From CAVRQM01 sp963732775 (lineage in GTDB: Bacteria; Pseudomonadota; Alphaproteobacteria; Acetobacterales; Acetobacteraceae): a DNA stretch of 64,000 nucleotides. The number at the start of each line of letters is the position of its first letter. The first letter of the stretch is position 1. The translations under genes were made by a program, and so were the position numbers. Below, in pieces: positions 60,692 to 64,000 of the stretch. The notes beneath the pieces were generated by a model. The model was not told the origin of the DNA. It did not search any database and saw only the letters and a program-made list of their open reading frames with translations. Where the stretch lies: assembly GCA_963732775.1 (NCBI GenBank), contig CAVTAR010000001.1, positions 1,488,001-1,552,000 of the forward strand, written 5' to 3'.

Positions 60692-61593
60692 GACCAGACG
60701 CGGCGGCGGATGAAGCTCACGACGGTCGCATCGAAGCGTGCCGGGTCGTCGACGAACATCGCGTGGCCAACCCCCTGCATCACCACGCTGTCGGCGGCGG
60801 CGTGGTGAGATTCAAGGTTCGCCGCCTGCCCGGCGAGCGTCGGACGGACCACGTAGAGCACCGGCTTGGCGGTGGAATAGACCGCCTCCCGCCAGAAGCT
60901 TCGCGGCACCGGATAGGCGAGCAGGGCGGCCGCGGCCCAGGGCGGCGTGCGCAGCGTCGCCTCGGTCAGCCGGTCGATGTAATCGGCCGAGGGTGCGGTG
61001 CGGAACATGCCGCGCACGAAGGCGCGCATGGATTCCTCGCGCGAGACCGGGGGCGCGGCGCGGGTGTGGTTGCGCCGCCGCGACGGCACGGCGGCGCGCG
61101 ACGGAGCCGGGGCTGGGTCCTCGCCCACCGAGTTGTCGACCAGCACGAGGCCGGCCAGGCGCGTGTCGCCATGCGCGTGCACATAGGCCAGCGCGTCGAG
61201 CACGCCGAGCGACCAGCCCATCAGCACAACCGGCTGCGGCCCGAGGCGATCGAGGAGTTCGGCGATGTCCTGCCCGCGCCGGTAGGGCTCGTAGCCGGTC
61301 GAGGCCACGTCGCTGTCGCCTTGGCCGCGCGGATCGAGGGCGACCACGTGCCAGGAGCGGGCGAAGTCGGCGATCTGCGCCTGGAAGATCCAGGCCGGCA
61401 TGGTCCAGCCGGGGATCAGGACGACGGTACGGCCCCGCGGTTGAAGGAACCCCGGTCCTTGCTCGATATAGTGCAGACGCACGCCGTCGCTGGTGGTGAA
61501 CCAGCGGTCCGCGGCGCGGGCGCCCGGCGCGGCGATCAGCGTCGCGGCGATCAGCCCCGTGGCGGCGAGCAAGCAGCGGAGGATCGCGCGCAT
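60688..61593 (-). CDS. secreted alpha/beta hydrolase
   Basis: The 301-aa protein has a signal peptide ('CLLAATGLIAATLIAAPGAR') and an alpha/beta-hydrolase core: 'VVLIPGWTMPAWIFQAQIAD', 'DPRGQGDSDVASTGYEPYRR', nucleophile elbow 'VLMGWSLGVLDALAY' (G-W-S-L-G), and the catalytic His in 'VMQGVGHAMFVDDP'. The start ATG at 61593 is 52 bases from the small divergent gene at 61645. It resembles haloperoxidase or lactonase-like esterases. Its stop overlaps the TTG start of the large membrane gene. Confidence 0.88.
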   Translation of the reverse strand: MRAILRCLLAATGLIAATLIAAPGARAADRWFTTSDGVRLHYIEQGPGFLQPRGRTVVLIPGWTMPAWIFQAQIADFARSWHVVALDPRGQGDSDVASTGYEPYRRGQDIAELLDRLGPQPVVLMGWSLGVLDALAYVHAHGDTRLAGLVLVDNSVGEDPAPAPSRAAVPSRRRNHTRAAPPVSREESMRAFVRGMFRTAPSADYIDRLTEATLRTPPWAAAALLAYPVPRSFWREAVYSTAKPVLYVVRPTLAGQAANLESHHAAADSVVMQGVGHAMFVDDPARFDATVVSFIRRRVWS

Positions 61594-61644
61594 GATGTGC
61601 AGTGGCGTCCCGACTCGGTCCGTGTCAACCGAAGGCGCGTGGTG

Positions 61645-61824
61645 ATGGACGGGCCGGAGCCCGAGGGCGGCGGCGGCGGCGGCGGGCAACGCTCGATCGT
61701 GGTGCTGATCCTGGTGGTGCTGCTGGTCGCCGGCGGGGTGTGGCTCGCCCAGCACCTGCGCGAGGCGAACCGGGTGCAGGACTGCGTGATGGCGGGGCGG
61801 ACCAATTGCGCCGCGCCGCAATAA
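61645..61824 (+). CDS. small membrane protein, 59 aa
   Basis: A short gene encoding a Gly-rich N-terminus ('PEPEGGGGGGGQRS'), one membrane segment ('IVVLILVVLLVAGGVWLAQH') and a C-terminal periplasmic-type tail with 'LREANRVQDCVMAGRTNCA', including two Cys. I associate similar tiny proteins with related alphaproteobacteria, so it is likely real. It overlaps nothing and lies between the divergent hydrolase and the GMC oxidoreductase. Function unknown. Confidence 0.65.
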   Translation: MDGPEPEGGGGGGGQRSIVVLILVVLLVAGGVWLAQHLREANRVQDCVMAGRTNCAAPQ

Positions 61825-61900
61825 GACGCCGGGGGCGGAACCCTGGCCGGCAGCCGGGCTTTAGCCGCCGTTGGGCGACCTGGCAGCCAGAGGAGGGCGC

Positions 61901-63466
61901 GTGCCGCATTACGACGTCATCGTGGTCGGCAGCGGGCCGGGGGGCGCCTCGCTGGTGCACCGGCTGGCACCCACCGGCAAGCGCATCCTGCTGATCGAGC
62001 GCGGCGATTACCTGCCGCGCTCCAGGGCGAACTGGGATTCCAAGACGGTGTTCGTGGACGGCGCCTACCAGGCGGCCGAGACCTGGTACGACCGTGCCGG
62101 TGCCAGCTTCCATCCCGGCCTGCACTACTATGTCGGTGGCAACTCGAAGGTATACGGCGCGGCGCTGTTCCGCCTGCGCGAGCGCGACTTCGGCGAGGTG
62201 GTCCATCAGCACGGCGTCTCGCCCGCCTGGCCGCTGTCGTACGCCGATTTCGAGCCGTTCTACAGCGAGGCGGAACGCCTGTTCGCCGTGCACGGCCAGC
62301 GCGGCGAGGACCCGCTGGAGCCGCCGGCGAGCGGGCCGTATCCGTATCCGCCGGTGTCGCACGAGCCGCGTATCCAGGCGCTGCACGACAGCCTCGCCGC
62401 CGACGGGCTGCATCCATTCCACCTGCCGCTCGGCATCCGGCTGGACGAACGCGACGGCAGGCCCACGCCCACCAGCATCTGCATCCGCTGCGACGCCTTC
62501 GACGGCTTTCCCTGTCTGCTGAACGGCAAGGCGGACGCGCAGGTGATGTGCGTCGACCCGACGCTCGCCGCATATCCCAACGGTCGAGCTGCTGACCAAC
62601 GCCTACGTCACCAGGCTGGAGACGGATGCTGCCGGCCGCAGCGTCACCGGCGTGCATCTGGACCGGGGTGGCGAGCCGGAACGCCACACCGCGGACATCG
62701 TGGTGGTCGCGTGCGGCGCGCTGTCCTCGGCGCTGCTGCTGCTCCGCTCGGCCAGCGACGCGCATCCGCACGGGCTCGCGAACGGCTCGGGGCAGGTCGG
62801 GCGCAACTACATGCGGCACAACCAGTCGGTGCTGCATGGCGCTGATGCGCGAGCCGAACGAGACCGTGTTCCAGAAGACGCTCGCCGTCTCGCGATTTCT
62901 ATTTCGGCGCCGACGACTGGGAGTATCCGCTGGGACTGATCCAGATGTGCGCGACCTCGCATGCCGAGCAGATCAAGGGCGAGGCGCTGCCGTCCTGGCT
63001 GGAATGGCTGCCCGACATGCCGTTCGACAAGATGGCCCTGCACTCGATGGATTTCTGGCTGTCGTCGGAGGATCTGCCGCGCCCGGAGAACCGCATTTGC
63101 TACGATGGCGAGCGCGTCATGCTGGACGTGACCGAGCAGGGGCAGGAGGCGCACCGGCGGCTGAGGCACAAGCTCGAGCATCACTTGAGCCGTCATGGCG
63201 CACATCCGGTGCTGCTGGAGCGCAGCCTCTATCTCGGCAAGGGCATCCCGGTCAGCGGCACTGCGCACCAGGCCGGCACCGCGCGCTTCGGCAGCGACCC
63301 CGCGACTTCGGTGCTGGACCTCGACTGTCGCGCGCACGAGGTCGACAATCTCTACGTGACGGATGCGAGCTTCTTCCCCTCGATCGGGGCGGTGAATCCG
63401 ACGCTCACCATCATCGCCAACGCGCTGCGCGTCGCCGCCCACATCCAGCAGCGGCTGGGCGCATGA
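61901..63466 (+). pseudogene. GMC-type oxidoreductase (choline dehydrogenase-like), multiply frameshifted
   Basis: FAD-dependent alcohol oxidase/dehydrogenase. The GTG start at 61901 has AGGAGG upstream. The FAD motif 'VIVVGSGPGGASLVHRLAP' is followed by 'HYYVGGNSKVYGAALFRLRE' and 'YADFEPFYSEAERLFA'. The frame changes near 62582, 62843 and 62905. Correct pieces are 'VELLTNAYVTRLETD', 'CGALSSALLLLRSA', 'RNYMRHNQSVL', 'EPNETVFQKTLAVS', then from about 62940 the clean C-terminus with 'GTAHQAGTARFGSDP' and 'VTDASFFPSIGAVNPTLTII'. Three breaks suggest either real decay or poor consensus here. Confidence 0.85.
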
Positions 63467-63930
63467 CAGCCGCCGTGCTCGGCACGTTCGCCGTGCGCTA
63501 TCTGCTGGTCGTGCTGTTCCTGCCGTTCAGCGCACTGGACAAGATCATCAATTTTCGGGGCGCGGTCGCCCAGGCGCGGCAGATCGCGCCGGGCGGGCTC
63601 GCCGTGACGCTGATCCTGGCCGGCGTCGCGATCGAGATCCTGATGCCGCTTGCCATCCTGACCGGCACGGCCGACCGCGCGGCGGGGCTGGTGATGGCCG
63701 GCTACTGCATGGTCACGGCGGTGCTGTGGAAGCAGTTCTGGAAGCCCGGCGATTTCTGGCAGGCCGGCGACAGCCGCGCGAGAAACCTGTTCTGGGACTT
63801 CCTGAAGAACTTCTCGCTCGCGGGCGGCTTCCTGCTGCTCGTGGTCGGCGCGCATGGCGGGCTCGACCTGTTCCTGTCCGATCCGCTCGCCTCCTCGCAC
63901 CCCTATGCCCGACACGCGGAGCATCCATGA
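63463..63930 (+). CDS. DoxX-like membrane protein
   Basis: A 155-aa protein with four predicted membrane segments ('FAVRYLLVVLFLPFSALDKI', 'LAVTLILAGVAIEILMPLAI', 'AAGLVMAGYCMVTAVLWKQF', 'FSLAGGFLLLVVGAHGGLDL'). The pattern, including the conserved 'SALDKIINF' and 'LWKQFW', resembles the DoxX family, members of which support thiosulfate or quinone-linked oxidases. It starts inside the stop of the GMC gene (ATGA at 63463-63466) and is probably co-translated with it, perhaps as its membrane partner. Confidence 0.82.
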   Translation: MTAAVLGTFAVRYLLVVLFLPFSALDKIINFRGAVAQARQIAPGGLAVTLILAGVAIEILMPLAILTGTADRAAGLVMAGYCMVTAVLWKQFWKPGDFWQAGDSRARNLFWDFLKNFSLAGGFLLLVVGAHGGLDLFLSDPLASSHPYARHAEHP

Positions 63931-64000
63931 CCGACTCCGGACCCCGGCCTCGGCTCGCCTACTGGCACCTTTGGACAGACGACGACGGCGTGAGCCACCA
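63927..64000 (+). CDS. start of a probable cupin-domain protein (partial)
   Basis: Only the first 24 codons lie in the window, beginning 'MTDSGPRPRLAYWHLWTDDD'. The sequence 'YWHLWTDDDGVSHQ' resembles the start of small cupin-fold proteins found next to GMC/DoxX genes. The ATG overlaps the previous stop (ATGA at 63927-63930), so it belongs to the same operon. The call is weak because so little is seen. Confidence 0.55.
   Translation, partial: MTDSGPRPRLAYWHLWTDDDGVSH

Overview
The window is high-GC DNA with short intergenic gaps and many GTG/TTG starts. It is most likely from an alphaproteobacterium of the Acetobacteraceae type (Rhodospirillales). Pointers are the hopanoid genes hpnM-I-J-K next to dxs, a DinB with an N-terminal zinc-ribbon-like extension, and several small proteins of a kind I associate with that family. 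The taxonomic call is inference; no 16S gene is present.

Positions 1-11454 are the right part of an integrated phage or satellite island, almost entirely on the minus strand. From right to left it carries a tyrosine integrase, an unknown 217-aa protein, a helix-turn-helix protein, an unknown protein, a primase-polymerase, a D5/P4-type helicase, small and large terminase subunits, TubC-docking-like small proteins, unknown small proteins and a SRAP (HMCES/YedK) protein. A displaced 3' fragment of a tRNA-Thr(CGT) gene (11409-11454) marks the chromosomal junction. The left end lies outside the window.

Positions 11455-33061 are ordinary chromosome. They hold zwf, asnB, two glycosyltransferases, yraN, a Dpp/Opp-type ABC transporter operon without a binding protein, an AI-2E-family membrane protein, hydroxypyruvate isomerase, livHMGF behind a truncated alcohol dehydrogenase, a DsbA-family protein, a Ggt-like lipoprotein, and pdxA / 2OG-Fe dioxygenase / pdxJ.

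Positions 33091-44150 are one 11-gene minus-strand cluster and the most interesting region. In transcription order: a SorC/DeoR-type sugar-binding regulator, a homoserine-dehydrogenase-like protein with a SAF-type C-terminus, TPP-dependent E1 alpha and beta, a lipoyl-E2/alpha-beta-hydrolase fusion, GutM, SrlA, SrlE, SrlB, a dedicated HPr-Enzyme I fusion and a HAD phosphatase. It looks like a self-contained polyol PTS with its own catabolic enzymes; the substrate is not known. The dehydrogenase and both E1 genes carry many frame lesions.

Positions 44295-64000 contain dinB, a ROK kinase, a TusA-like protein, an HDAC-like deacetylase, xseB-dxs-hpnM-hpnI-hpnJ-hpnK, a PsiE-like protein, a metallophosphoesterase, an FMN-binding stress protein, an NmrA-like protein, a large membrane spermidine-synthase-like/PIMT fusion, an alpha/beta hydrolase, a GMC oxidoreductase, a DoxX-like protein and the start of a probable cupin gene.

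A recurring oddity is single-base frame lesions in about ten otherwise well-conserved chromosomal genes, while the phage-island genes read cleanly. This could be assembly error, real decay or both, and it limits every pseudogene call below.
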